Source of the DNA: Chloroflexota bacterium
GTDB lineage: Bacteria; Chloroflexota; Anaerolineae; SpSt-600
Length of the DNA: 6,268 bases
Assembly: GCA_011041825.1 (NCBI GenBank)
Contig: DRAO01000137.1
Location: 1-6,268, forward strand
Direction of reading: 5' to 3'
Shown: in pieces, positions 1 through 5,898 of the stretch
How positions within the stretch are numbered: position 1 is the stretch's first letter
Layout: the number at the start of each line of letters is the position of its first letter
Position numbers and translations under genes: made by a program
The notes under the pieces: generated by a model
Databases searched by the model: none
Seen by the model: only the letters and a program-made list of their open reading frames with translations
What the model was told of the DNA's origin: nothing

Positions 1-747
1 GAGATGGGGGTTGACCGCCTCCATCATGGGTTCTGGAAGTACTTTGATCCCCGCCACCCCAAATATGTGCCGGGCAACAAGTACGAGAATGTGGTGCTGG
101 ATTACTACCGCTACATTGACCGGGAAATCGGCGATATTCTGGGGATGGTGGACGACGACACCGTGGTCTTCGTGGTTTCCGACCACGGGGCCAGGCCGAT
201 GGAAGGCGGCATCTGCTTCAACGAGTGGCTCGTGCGCGAAGGGTACCTCGTGCTCAAAGAGGAGCCCGACCGGATGGTGCCCCTGGAAAAAGTGGAGATA
301 GACTGGGAGCACACCATCGCCTGGGGCGAGGGCGGCTACTACGGGCGGCTCTTCCTCAACGTCAAAGGCCGGGAGCCCCAGGGCGTCGTTGCCCCCGACG
401 ACTACGAGAAAGTGCGGGAAGAGTTGCGTGAAAAGCTTGAAGCCCTCACCGACCCGGAGGGCCGCAACATCGGCACCCGTGTCTTCAAGCCCGAGGAAGT
501 CTACCGGGAAGTGCGCAACATCCCGCCCGACCTCATCGTCTACTTCGGGAACCTGGCCTGGCGCTCGGTGGGCAGTTTGGGCATAGGCGACATCTACACC
601 TTCGAGAACGACACTGGCCCAGATGATGCCAACCACGCTCAGGAGGGGCTTTACATAATCTACGACCCCAGGAACAGGCAGGACGGTGTGAGGCAGAAGA
701 TGCGCCTTTTGGATGTAGCGGAAAAGGTGCTTGAGTTAATGAAATAA
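1..747 (+). CDS. Alkaline phosphatase superfamily (type I phosphodiesterase) protein, 5'-truncated by window edge
   Basis: This is the C-terminal 248 residues of a metal-dependent phosphodiesterase/nucleotide pyrophosphatase-like enzyme. The reading frame is already open at base 1, so the start and the nucleophile region lie outside the window. Counting from the first visible codon, the sequence keeps D5-R-L-H-H9, S60-D61-H62-G and the late N211-H212. These fit the family's two-zinc site: Asp and His of one metal, Asp-His of the other, then the last His. It is a paralogue of the protein at 2587-3939: both share a DRLHH motif and an almost identical LKGREPQGVV / VKGREPQGVV segment. The complete paralogue has 450 residues, so about 200 residues are missing here. 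No C-terminal anchor is visible. cysC follows 64 bases downstream on the same strand, suggesting one operon. Superfamily membership is clear; the substrate (nucleotide, phosphodiester or sulfate ester) cannot be read from the sequence. Confidence 0.88.
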   Translation, partial: EMGVDRLHHGFWKYFDPRHPKYVPGNKYENVVLDYYRYIDREIGDILGMVDDDTVVFVVSDHGARPMEGGICFNEWLVREGYLVLKEEPDRMVPLEKVEIDWEHTIAWGEGGYYGRLFLNVKGREPQGVVAPDDYEKVREELREKLEALTDPEGRNIGTRVFKPEEVYREVRNIPPDLIVYFGNLAWRSVGSLGIGDIYTFENDTGPDDANHAQEGLYIIYDPRNRQDGVRQKMRLLDVAEKVLELMK

Positions 748-759
748 GGTGCTTTCCTG

Positions 760-778
760 GCGGAGGTTTTGCCTCCGC
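760..778 (+). promoter_or_regulatory. Hairpin in the cysC leader
   Basis: GCGGAGG (760-766) and CCTCCGC (772-778) form a perfect 7-bp stem with a five-base loop between the phosphodiesterase stop and the cysC ribosome site. It is followed by an A-rich run (779-787), not a U-run, so it does not look like an intrinsic terminator. The right arm CCTCC is also complementary to the real cysC Shine-Dalgarno core GGAGG at 802-806, so an alternative pairing is possible. A regulatory role is inference. Confidence 0.4.
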
Positions 779-811
779 ACAAAAAAGCAATTCAACGCTG
801 AGGAGGTAACT

Positions 812-1417
812 ATGCAGTACCCCGGCTTCACCCTGTGGTTCACAGGACTCTCTGGCTCCGGCAAGACCACGTTGGCCAAAATGGTCGAAGCGGAATTGCG
901 CTCCAGGGGTATGAAGGTAGAGCGACTCGACGGCGACATCGTCCGCCAGAGCCTTTCACGGGACCTGGGCTTCACCAAGGAAGACCGGGATAAAAACATC
1001 GAGCGGGTTACCTTCGTCGCCAAGCTCCTCACCCGCAACGACGTGGTGGTCATCACCTCCTTCATCTCGCCCTATCGGGAGAAGCGGGCCGAGGCCCGGC
1101 AGGAGATAGGCCGATTCGTGGAAGTGTACTGCAAGTGCCCGCTGGAGGTCCTCATCGAGCGGGATGTGAAAGGGCTTTATTCCAAGGCTCTGCGGGGCGA
1201 AATCGAGAACTTCACCGGCGTCTCCGACCCCTACGAAGAACCTGAAAACCCCGAAATCGTGGTGGAAACCGACAAGGAAACCCCCGAAGAGAGCTTCCGC
1301 AAAATCATAGCCTGGCTCGAAGGGCACGGCTACATCCCGCCCAAGGAGCAGGGGTACTACAGCGAGGAAGAAGAAGAGCTGGTGGAAGAGCGCCTGCGGG
1401 CGTTGGGGTATATTTAG
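812..1417 (+). CDS. cysC: Adenylylsulfate (APS) kinase
   Basis: This 201-residue cytoplasmic kinase phosphorylates the 3'-OH of adenosine 5'-phosphosulfate with ATP to give PAPS, the donor for sulfate reduction or sulfation. Visible motifs in order: P-loop G12-LSGSGKTT20; D40-G-D42 with R45; the APS-kinase signature F84-ISPYR89, whose Ser86 matches the phosphorylatable serine of the family; and the lid K120-G-L-Y ... GEIENFTGVSDPYE ... PENPE148. The start at 812 is chosen because AGGAGG (801-806) lies five bases before this ATG and the family homology begins here; an upstream in-frame start at 749 would add 21 residues unlike the family. The last ~20 residues (182-201) form an extra tail, a run of five Glu followed by RLRALGYI, beyond the kinase fold. 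No ATP sulfurylase gene is in view; it may lie upstream. Product identification is firm. Confidence 0.96.
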   Translation: MQYPGFTLWFTGLSGSGKTTLAKMVEAELRSRGMKVERLDGDIVRQSLSRDLGFTKEDRDKNIERVTFVAKLLTRNDVVVITSFISPYREKRAEARQEIGRFVEVYCKCPLEVLIERDVKGLYSKALRGEIENFTGVSDPYEEPENPEIVVETDKETPEESFRKIIAWLEGHGYIPPKEQGYYSEEEEELVEERLRALGYI

Positions 1418-1439
1418 CTTCTGGCTTCTAGCTTCTGGC
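1416..1439 (+). repeat. Short tandem repeat AGCTTCTGGC x2, with adjacent small palindrome
   Basis: AGCTTCTGGC occurs at 1416-1425 and again at 1430-1439, separated by TTCT, starting on the cysC stop codon. Just after it, CTGCTGGCAGCAG (about 1446-1458) is a near-perfect palindrome. The tract is pyrimidine-rich and low in complexity. Two units are too few for a CRISPR array. It may mark a slippage- or recombination-prone junction between cysC and the toxin-antitoxin unit. Confidence 0.55.
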
Positions 1440-1486
1440 GACAGGCTGCTGGCAGCAGGCGGCAAGTTATCAAGCTATAAGGTTGG

Positions 1487-1510
1487 GAAACCAGTAAAAG
1501 CCGGGGTTTC
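1487..1510. promoter_or_regulatory. Inverted repeat upstream of the toxin-antitoxin unit, possible operator
   Basis: GAAACC (1487-1492) and GGTTTC (1505-1510) form an inverted repeat with a 12-base spacer, and GGTTTC recurs at 1532-1537. It lies 50-75 bases before the start of the two-gene unit, where an autoregulatory operator would be expected. No convincing -35/-10 pair was found in the same gap, so this is only a candidate. Confidence 0.2.
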
Positions 1511-1561
1511 TAGGGACAGAAGAGCCCGAAAGGTTTCCGGCAAAAATCGGGGAGATCCTCA

Positions 1562-1846
1562 ATGGCCGAGAAAAAAATTGCTCAGAAATCCAAGGGCAAG
1601 CGCCCTTACTTCTTTTGGGATTACGACATAACCGAAGACGAGATCAGGGAAATCCTCCGCAGCGGCAATGAAGTGGAGAAGGCCTGGGTCATCACACGCA
1701 TCCTCGAATACGCCCGGTGGGAGGATATCTGGAAGTACCTCACGGTGGAGGACATCCGGGAGAATTTCGACCGCTTGCAGTTCCGGTGGCCCCAAGATAG
1801 GGAACTGTGGGCTTATGCTCTGAAGAGGTGGAGTCGTGGGCGGTGA
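1562..1846 (+). CDS. Small protein, putative antitoxin/partner of the downstream AbiEii-type toxin
   Basis: A 94-residue soluble protein with a basic N-terminus (KK...KSKGKR), then Y16-FFWDYD22, a helix-rich middle (AWVITRILEYARWEDIWKYL, about 41-60) and a Trp-rich C-terminus. The start is supported by GGGGAG (1549-1554) seven bases before the ATG. From memory, small proteins with an FFWD motif (similar to the DUF6922 group) often precede AbiEii-type nucleotidyltransferase genes; that match was not tested. It does not resemble the classical AbiEi antitoxin, which is about twice as long with a winged-helix domain. Its stop overlaps the next start by 11 bases, so the two are very probably translationally coupled. 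The antitoxin role is inferred from position and size only. Confidence 0.72.
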   Translation: MAEKKIAQKSKGKRPYFFWDYDITEDEIREILRSGNEVEKAWVITRILEYARWEDIWKYLTVEDIRENFDRLQFRWPQDRELWAYALKRWSRGR

Positions 1847-2492
1847 ATTTCTAACGCCCCTTCAAGAAGAGTTCCTGCGGCGCTTCTTCGCCACCCGAGC
1901 GGGACAGCGCTTCTTCCTCACGGGCGGAACGGCCCTGGCGGCTTTCTACTTTCACCATCGCATAAGCGTTGATTTGGACCTGTTCACCGTGGACGATTTG
2001 GCGTTGCGAGAAAGCGACCCTGTGGTCTCCCGCATCCTGGCGGATTTGAACTGCCGCCTGATACGTACCCGCACGTCTGAGCACTTTCGCCAGTACATCG
2101 CAGAGGGTGAAAAGGGGCAGGGGTTGCACGTGGACCTGGTGAGGGATTTTGGCCCCCAGTTTGGCGAGAAAAAGGCCTTTGAAGGTATCATCGTGGACAG
2201 CGTGGAGAACATCGGGGCTAACAAAATCACCGCCATTTTGGGCCGCACCGATGCCAAGGATTTTGTGGATTTGTATTTCATCCTCAAGGCCGGTTACGAT
2301 TTCGACGACCTTTTTGCCAAGGCTCAGCAGAAGGATTTAGGCTTGCACCCTTTTCACTTCGCCGGGGCTTTGTTGCAAGTTCAGAAGTTAAAACGCCTCC
2401 CTGAGATGAAAAAGCCTCTGACCCTGGAGGAACTTCAACAAACTTTCGTGGAGTTAGCCAACCGGATACTGGATGAGCTTAATCCTCAATAA
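1836..2492 (+). CDS. Nucleotidyltransferase, AbiEii/AbiGii toxin family
   Basis: A 218-residue nucleotidyltransferase-fold protein of the AbiEii group, toxins of type IV toxin-antitoxin and abortive-infection systems that act by transferring nucleotides to an RNA or other target. Visible motifs: G30-G31-T32, then the paired acids D46-L-D48 in an ISVDLDLF context; a likely third carboxylate D100 in HVDLV; K130 in ANKITAILGRTDAKD; and D142-FVDLYFIL150, the family's closing RDxxDLxxLL-like block. All four family blocks are present, so the enzyme looks intact. The start is GTG at 1836, preceded by AGAGGTGG (1824-1831), and overlaps the upstream gene by 11 bases. The phosphodiesterase-cysC series resumes after it. 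Family assignment is strong; the cellular target is unknown. Confidence 0.9.
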   Translation: MGGEFLTPLQEEFLRRFFATRAGQRFFLTGGTALAAFYFHHRISVDLDLFTVDDLALRESDPVVSRILADLNCRLIRTRTSEHFRQYIAEGEKGQGLHVDLVRDFGPQFGEKKAFEGIIVDSVENIGANKITAILGRTDAKDFVDLYFILKAGYDFDDLFAKAQQKDLGLHPFHFAGALLQVQKLKRLPEMKKPLTLEELQQTFVELANRILDELNPQ

Positions 2493-2525
2493 CGATCTTG
2501 GGAGTAAATCGTAAAGGAAGGGAAA

Positions 2526-2561
2526 GTTTTTCGGGGCAGCGAAGCCGTTGCCCTGAAAAAC
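2526..2561. repeat. 16-bp intergenic hairpin with tetraloop
   Basis: Bases 2526-2541 pair with 2546-2561 over 16 positions (two G-T wobbles), leaving loop AAGC. The outer part is GTTTTTC/GAAAAAC and the inner part GGGGCAGCG/CGTTGCCC. Downstream of the stem the sequence is CCCATC, with no U-run outside it, so it is not a standard intrinsic terminator on either strand. It may be a transcript-end stabiliser after the AbiEii gene, a leader structure for the next gene, or a mobile repeat. The inner GGGCAGCG recurs in the hairpin at 4627-4663. Confidence 0.6.
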
Positions 2562-2586
2562 CCATCTTCTCACCTTGGAGGCACCT

Positions 2587-3939
2587 ATGGGACTCTTATC
2601 ACGCTTTCGCCCTCGAAAACGCAAGGTTGTGGTCATCGGCCTCGATGGCACACCCTACAGCTTCCTGCAAAGGATGATCCGGGAAGGCCGGATGCCCAAC
2701 TTCGCCCGGCTCGTGGAAGAGGGCTCCTTCATCACCATCAACTCCGTTTACCCAACCGTCTCCTCGGTTGCCTGGTCGTGTTATATGACCGGGAAGAACC
2801 CCGCCAAGCACGGCATCTTCGGCTTCGTAGACCGCCGCCCAGATTCCTACAAGTATTTCATCCCCAATTCCCGGACGATGCAATCCAAGACCCTCTGGGA
2901 AATCCTCAGCGATGCCGGGAAGCGGGTGGTGGTCATCAATGTGCCCGTAACCTACCCACCTCGGCCTGTTAACGGTGTGCTCATTGCCGGGTTCCTGAGC
3001 CCCACGGTGGAGAAGGGAGCGTATCCACCTCAGGTGGCTTCTACCCTTAAGCAGCTTGGTTATAAACTGGATGCCGACCCCGGGGCAGCCCGCAAGTCAA
3101 AAGACCTGGCTCTCAAAGAGGTCAACGAGGCCATGGAAGCCAGGGCCAAGGCTCTCTTCCACTTTATGGATAACGAAGAATGGGACTTCTTCCAGTGCCA
3201 CATAATGGAAACCGACCGGCTTCACCATTTCCTCTGGGAGCTTATGGAGCAGGGGCATCCGCAGTACGCTCCCGCCTTCTTCGCCGTCTACGAGCGCATA
3301 GACCGCATCCTGGGCGACGTGGTCAAGCGCCTGGACGACAACACCACCCTCATCGTGATGAGCGATCATGGCTTCTGCACGCTGAAAAAGGAGGTTTACG
3401 TCAACTACTGGCTTGCCGAGAAGGGGTGGCTGCGCTACAAAAGCGATTCTCCCCGCACCCTAGAGGACATTGACCCCTCATCGCTGGCTTACAGCCTCGA
3501 CCCTGGCCGGGTTTTCATCAATTTGAAGGGGCGGGAACCACAAGGGGTAGTATCGCCTGGGAAAGAATATGAAGACTTGCGGGAAGAGATAGCACAGGCG
3601 GCTTTGGAGCTCCGTGATCCAGATACCGGTGAGTTGATGATAGAAAAAGTGCTGCGGAGGGAGGAAATCTATTCGGGACCTCTCCTGGACCGGGCTGCCG
3701 ACTTAATCTTAGTGCCTAAGCGAGGATTCGACCTCAAGGCCGGATTTGGCAAAACCCAGCTCACCTTCAAAGGCGATGCCCTCATCGGTATGCACACCTA
3801 CGACGATGCGATGTTTTGCATCCGGGGCCAATCCATTCAGGTTGACCGCACACCCTGGGTGGCCGATGCTATGCCCACGGTGTTGAAGCTGCTGGATGTG
3901 CCCATCCCGCCCGATTTGGATGGAAAGGCACTGGTGTGA
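2587..3939 (+). CDS. Alkaline phosphatase superfamily (type I phosphodiesterase/nucleotide pyrophosphatase) protein
   Basis: A complete 450-residue metal-dependent hydrolase. After a basic N-terminus comes KVVVIGLD20-GT (first metal-binding Asp), then Y55-PTVSSVAW63, where S59 occupies the nucleophile position usually held by Thr/Ser, then TGKNPAKHGIFGF. The second half carries D210-RLHH214, S259-D260-H261-G and G-M-H403, completing the two-metal set. It ends with the typical AMPTVLKLLDVPIPPDLDGKAL tail region. There is no signal peptide or membrane segment, so it is probably cytoplasmic. The start at 2587 is chosen because GGAGG (2577-2581) sits five bases before this ATG; an in-frame TTG at 2575 would overlap that site. 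It is a paralogue of the partial gene at 1-747. It lacks the CxPxR signature of sulfatases, so a phosphodiester or nucleotide substrate is more likely. Proximity to cysC hints at nucleotide-sulfate metabolism, but this is inference. Confidence 0.92.
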   Translation: MGLLSRFRPRKRKVVVIGLDGTPYSFLQRMIREGRMPNFARLVEEGSFITINSVYPTVSSVAWSCYMTGKNPAKHGIFGFVDRRPDSYKYFIPNSRTMQSKTLWEILSDAGKRVVVINVPVTYPPRPVNGVLIAGFLSPTVEKGAYPPQVASTLKQLGYKLDADPGAARKSKDLALKEVNEAMEARAKALFHFMDNEEWDFFQCHIMETDRLHHFLWELMEQGHPQYAPAFFAVYERIDRILGDVVKRLDDNTTLIVMSDHGFCTLKKEVYVNYWLAEKGWLRYKSDSPRTLEDIDPSSLAYSLDPGRVFINLKGREPQGVVSPGKEYEDLREEIAQAALELRDPDTGELMIEKVLRREEIYSGPLLDRAADLILVPKRGFDLKAGFGKTQLTFKGDALIGMHTYDDAMFCIRGQSIQVDRTPWVADAMPTVLKLLDVPIPPDLDGKALV

Positions 3940-3944
3940 GCGGA

Positions 3945-3973
3945 TTGTAAAACTTTGGGGACCCTGGTAAAAT
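3945..3973 (+). promoter_or_regulatory. Candidate sigma70-type promoter
   Basis: TTGTAA (3945-3950) and TAAAAT (3968-3973) are separated by exactly 17 bases. They match the TTGACA/TATAAT consensus at 4/6 and 5/6 positions. It lies just after the phosphodiesterase stop and could start a transcript for the HepT remnant and the membrane protein at 4219. The ATG at 3972 falls inside the -10 box, so that ATG could not be used from this transcript. Confidence 0.4.
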
Positions 3974-4217
3974 GCATAATGTACGTTCTTTGCCCTTGAA
4001 TTCACTGGAAGATTTTGGGGAGGATCCATGTACCCCCGCTGCGGCGGAGTCATATTTGCGTCGTTGTCTAGAAGCCTTGCTTGATTTAGGCCGTCACATC
4101 TTGGCTAAAGGGTTTGGAAGGGCTGCCGCTGAATACAAGGTTATAGCTGATGAACTAAAAGCAGTTGGGGTATGTTGTGGGGTGACAGCCTGGCTAACTT
4201 CAAGCCGTAGGGAGTGA
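3951..4217 (+). pseudogene. Truncated HepT-like (DUF86, HEPN) toxin remnant
   Basis: The frame is open from just after a stop at 3948-3950 and its first ATG is at 3972. It encodes a stretch that, from memory, closely resembles the N-terminal and middle part of HepT/DUF86 proteins: SLEDFGEDP, then AAAESYLRRCLEALLDLGRH and ILAKGFG, then EYKVIADELKAVGV. HepT proteins are about 130-145 residues and end with a catalytic R-X4-6-H motif (usually a YRNRLVH-type sequence). Here the similarity fades after VGV and the frame stops at 4215-4217, where that motif should begin, so the nuclease would be inactive. The ATG at 3972 has no Shine-Dalgarno site. No partner MntA-type nucleotidyltransferase is next to it. 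I interpret this as a decayed fragment of a HEPN/MNT toxin-antitoxin pair; an alternative is a small regulatory protein that keeps only the HEPN helices. Confidence 0.65.
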
Positions 4218-4218
4218 T

Positions 4219-4494
4219 ATGATAGACTGGTGGGGCGTTTTCCGCAACAGCCTCTGGATTTTGGGGCTTTCGATAATCCTTGCCACCCTCAGCTATGCCG
4301 ATTGGTGGGCTAAGGAGCAGAAGCAGCGCTTTAGGGATGTGATTGGCCTGGCTCGATTTCAAGGGGCCATATCCACAGGCTTGGCCTTCTTTTGTGCAGG
4401 GTTAAGCCTATGCAGTGACAGGTGGTGGGAGCGAGGACTCTGGGCTTTGTTCACCCTGTGGTTCATCTATCAAGCTGTGACTATGCTCAGGTAG
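4219..4494 (+). CDS. Small membrane protein of unknown function
   Basis: This 91-residue protein has about three hydrophobic segments: residues 11-27 (SLWILGLSIILATLSYA), 49-65 (GAISTGLAFFCAGLSLC) and 73-89 (GLWALFTLWFIYQAVTM). They are separated by a charged loop (KEQKQRFRD, 32-40) and a DRWWERG turn (67-73), so it is probably an inner-membrane protein. The start is supported by AGGGAG (4209-4214) four bases before the ATG; this site lies within the end of the HepT remnant, whose stop is one base upstream. From memory, small membrane proteins of this shape occur in Chloroflexota genomes, but I cannot name a family or role. It may be transcribed from the promoter at 3945-3973. Confidence 0.7.
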   Translation: MIDWWGVFRNSLWILGLSIILATLSYADWWAKEQKQRFRDVIGLARFQGAISTGLAFFCAGLSLCSDRWWERGLWALFTLWFIYQAVTMLR

Positions 4495-4547
4495 CACCTC
4501 GCTTAACTGTGGTTGGCAATGTTGCCCCACAACAGGGGCAAAAAACA
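4493..4547 (+). repeat. Copy 1 of a diverged ~50-base structured repeat
   Basis: The element begins on the stop codon of the membrane-protein gene. Its first 37 bases (4493-4529) match 6074-6110 at 28 positions without gaps, sharing the pattern AGCAC-n-TTAACyGTGGTTG-n-ATGTTGCCyCA. Both copies continue into a hairpin: here TTGCCCC (4522-4528) pairs perfectly with GGGGCAA (4535-4541) around a six-base loop, followed by an A-run. The second copy keeps the same stem with two wobble pairs. The A-run makes an intrinsic terminator unlikely. Nature unknown. Confidence 0.6.
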
Positions 4548-4626
4548 CCTCTCCTTTTGGGACAAAATCCTCCTTTTTATGTGGCCACGATTAAGAGTGG
4601 AACTACCTCCCGAGAAGGGTAAGAAG

Positions 4627-4674
4627 TTCTTCTGGGCAGCGGCAAATCCGCTGCCCAGAAGAAGCTCCCTTTTT
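4627..4674 (+). terminator. Intrinsic terminator hairpin between convergent genes
   Basis: TTCTTCTGGGCAGCGG (4627-4642) pairs perfectly over 16 bp with CCGCTGCCCAGAAGAA (4648-4663) around loop CAAAT, followed by GCTCCC and five T (4670-4674). A weaker outer 9-bp repeat AAGGGTAAG/CTTACCCTT (4615-4623, 4686-4694) encloses it. It lies between the plus-strand membrane-protein gene and the minus-strand aminotransferase, and the opposite side is also pyrimidine-rich on the minus strand, so it may stop transcription from both sides. A small GAAA-tetraloop hairpin read on the minus strand lies at 4689-4700. Confidence 0.7.
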
Positions 4675-4709
4675 CTTCGGCTTGGCTTACCCTTTCGGGT
4701 TTACCCTCC

Positions 4710-5873
4710 TCACAATCTGGAAATGACCTCCTCTATGCGGTCCAGGGCTTTGCTTATGTTCTCAAGAGAATTGGCATAAGAGAGCCTGATGAAGCCCTCA
4801 CCGTATTCACCAAAGGAGGTGCCGGGCAGGACAGCCACTCCTCCTTCATAGAGGAGGTAATCGGCCATTTCCTTGCTCTTCATCCCCGTGCCTTCAATGT
4901 TGGGGAAAACGTAGAAAGCACCGGAGGGCTTGAGGCACTTAAAGCCGGGGATTTTGTTAAGGCGCTCCACGATTAAATCCCGGCGCTCCCTGAAAGCCTG
5001 CACCATCTTATCCACCTCATCCTGAGGGCCTGTCAGGGCTTCTATGCCCGCTATCTGGGTAAAGGCAGCAGCGCAGGAGTTGGAGTTGGTCATCAGGCGA
5101 GTTATGTGCTCGGCAAGCCATTCGGGCATAACCCCGTAACCGAGGCGCCATCCTGTCATCGCATAGGTTTTGGAGAACCCATCCAGGAGGATGGTGTGCT
5201 CTTTCATCCCTGGCAGGCTGGCAATGCTTTGGAATTCCCCATCGTAGATGATGCGGCTGTAAATCTCATCCGAGAGCACCATTATGTCGTTCTCAATGGC
5301 TACTTCGGCGATGGCTTCCAGGTCCTCTCGGGTAAGGATACCACCGGTGGGGTTTTGAGGGGAGTTGATGACTATCATCTTTGTCCTGGGGGATATGAGG
5401 CTGCGGAATTCATCAATGTCGAAGGAGAAGTTCTTCTCCATCCGCAACCTTATGGGCACAGGTGTGGCCCCCACGAAGTTTATCATTGACTCATAGATGG
5501 GGTAGCCTGGGTTGGGGTAAATGACCTCATCGCCTTCTTCACACAGGGCCAGGATTGAGAAGAAAATGATGGGTTTACCCCCGGGGACCACCACCACGTT
5601 CTCCGGTCCTACATCTATGTTTCGGGTTTTAGAAATATACTCAGCTATAGTCTGGCGCAATTGGATGAAACCTGCGGAAGGGGTGTAGTGAGTGTATCCA
5701 TCGTTCAGGGCCTTTATAGCGGCATCAATGATGTTGCGAGGGGTGTCGAAATCGGGTTCGCCTATTTCCAGGTGGATTATATCTCTCCCCTGGGCTTCAA
5801 GGGCCCTGGCTTTTGCCAGAACTTCAAAGGCTGTTTCGGTACCAAGTCGAGCCATTCGCTTTGCCGTTTTCAT
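4710..5873 (-). CDS. Pyridoxal-phosphate-dependent aminotransferase, class I (aspartate-type)
   Basis: A 387-residue cytoplasmic fold-type I aminotransferase that moves an amino group between an amino acid and a 2-oxo acid. Visible features in order: LEIGEPDFDTP (35-45); Y60-THYTPSAG68; PGGK (97-100) in the cofactor phosphate loop; NPGYPIYE (121-128); N170-SPQNPTGG178 with N174; SDEIY (201-205) with D202 for the pyridine nitrogen; GFSK235-TYAMTGWRLGYG247, where K235 is the Schiff-base lysine; and FIRLSYA near the C-terminus with the substrate-carboxylate Arg. Two start codons lie six bases apart. The inner ATG (5873) is preferred because GGAGG (complement of 5882-5886) is eight bases before it, but only two bases before the outer ATG at 5879. 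The gene stands alone and is convergent with its left neighbour. Family is certain; substrate range (aspartate, alanine, aromatic) is not settled. Confidence 0.93.
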   Translation of the reverse strand: MKTAKRMARLGTETAFEVLAKARALEAQGRDIIHLEIGEPDFDTPRNIIDAAIKALNDGYTHYTPSAGFIQLRQTIAEYISKTRNIDVGPENVVVVPGGKPIIFFSILALCEEGDEVIYPNPGYPIYESMINFVGATPVPIRLRMEKNFSFDIDEFRSLISPRTKMIVINSPQNPTGGILTREDLEAIAEVAIENDIMVLSDEIYSRIIYDGEFQSIASLPGMKEHTILLDGFSKTYAMTGWRLGYGVMPEWLAEHITRLMTNSNSCAAAFTQIAGIEALTGPQDEVDKMVQAFRERRDLIVERLNKIPGFKCLKPSGAFYVFPNIEGTGMKSKEMADYLLYEGGVAVLPGTSFGEYGEGFIRLSYANSLENISKALDRIEEVISRL

Positions 5874-5898
5874 AGGCATTCCCTCCCTGGTTTATCAC

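Noticed and set aside
749..811. Upstream start for cysC
   Set aside because: It would add 21 residues unlike APS kinases and pass through the leader hairpin; AGGAGG is correctly placed for the ATG at 812.
1416..1439. CRISPR array
   Set aside because: Only two ten-base units with a four-base gap; no regular spacers and no cas genes.
956..1465. Long minus-strand open frame (169 codons) opposite cysC
   Set aside because: It is the antisense shadow of a confidently identified APS kinase, with low-complexity Phe/Leu-rich translation and no family-like motif.
2526..2561. Intrinsic terminator after the AbiEii gene
   Set aside because: The hairpin is strong, but no U-run follows it on either strand; the A and T runs are within the stem on the wrong sides.
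2575..2586. TTG start for the second phosphodiesterase
   Set aside because: The strong GGAGG at 2577-2581 would overlap this start; it is well spaced for the ATG at 2587.
2587..3939. Sulfatase (arylsulfatase) function, suggested by nearness to cysC
   Set aside because: The CxPxR formylglycine signature is missing; the nucleophile region reads PTVSSVAW, as in phosphodiesterases.
5106..5489. Plus-strand open frame of 127 codons opposite the aminotransferase
   Set aside because: It lies completely inside the aminotransferase on the other strand and has no recognisable motif or ribosome site.
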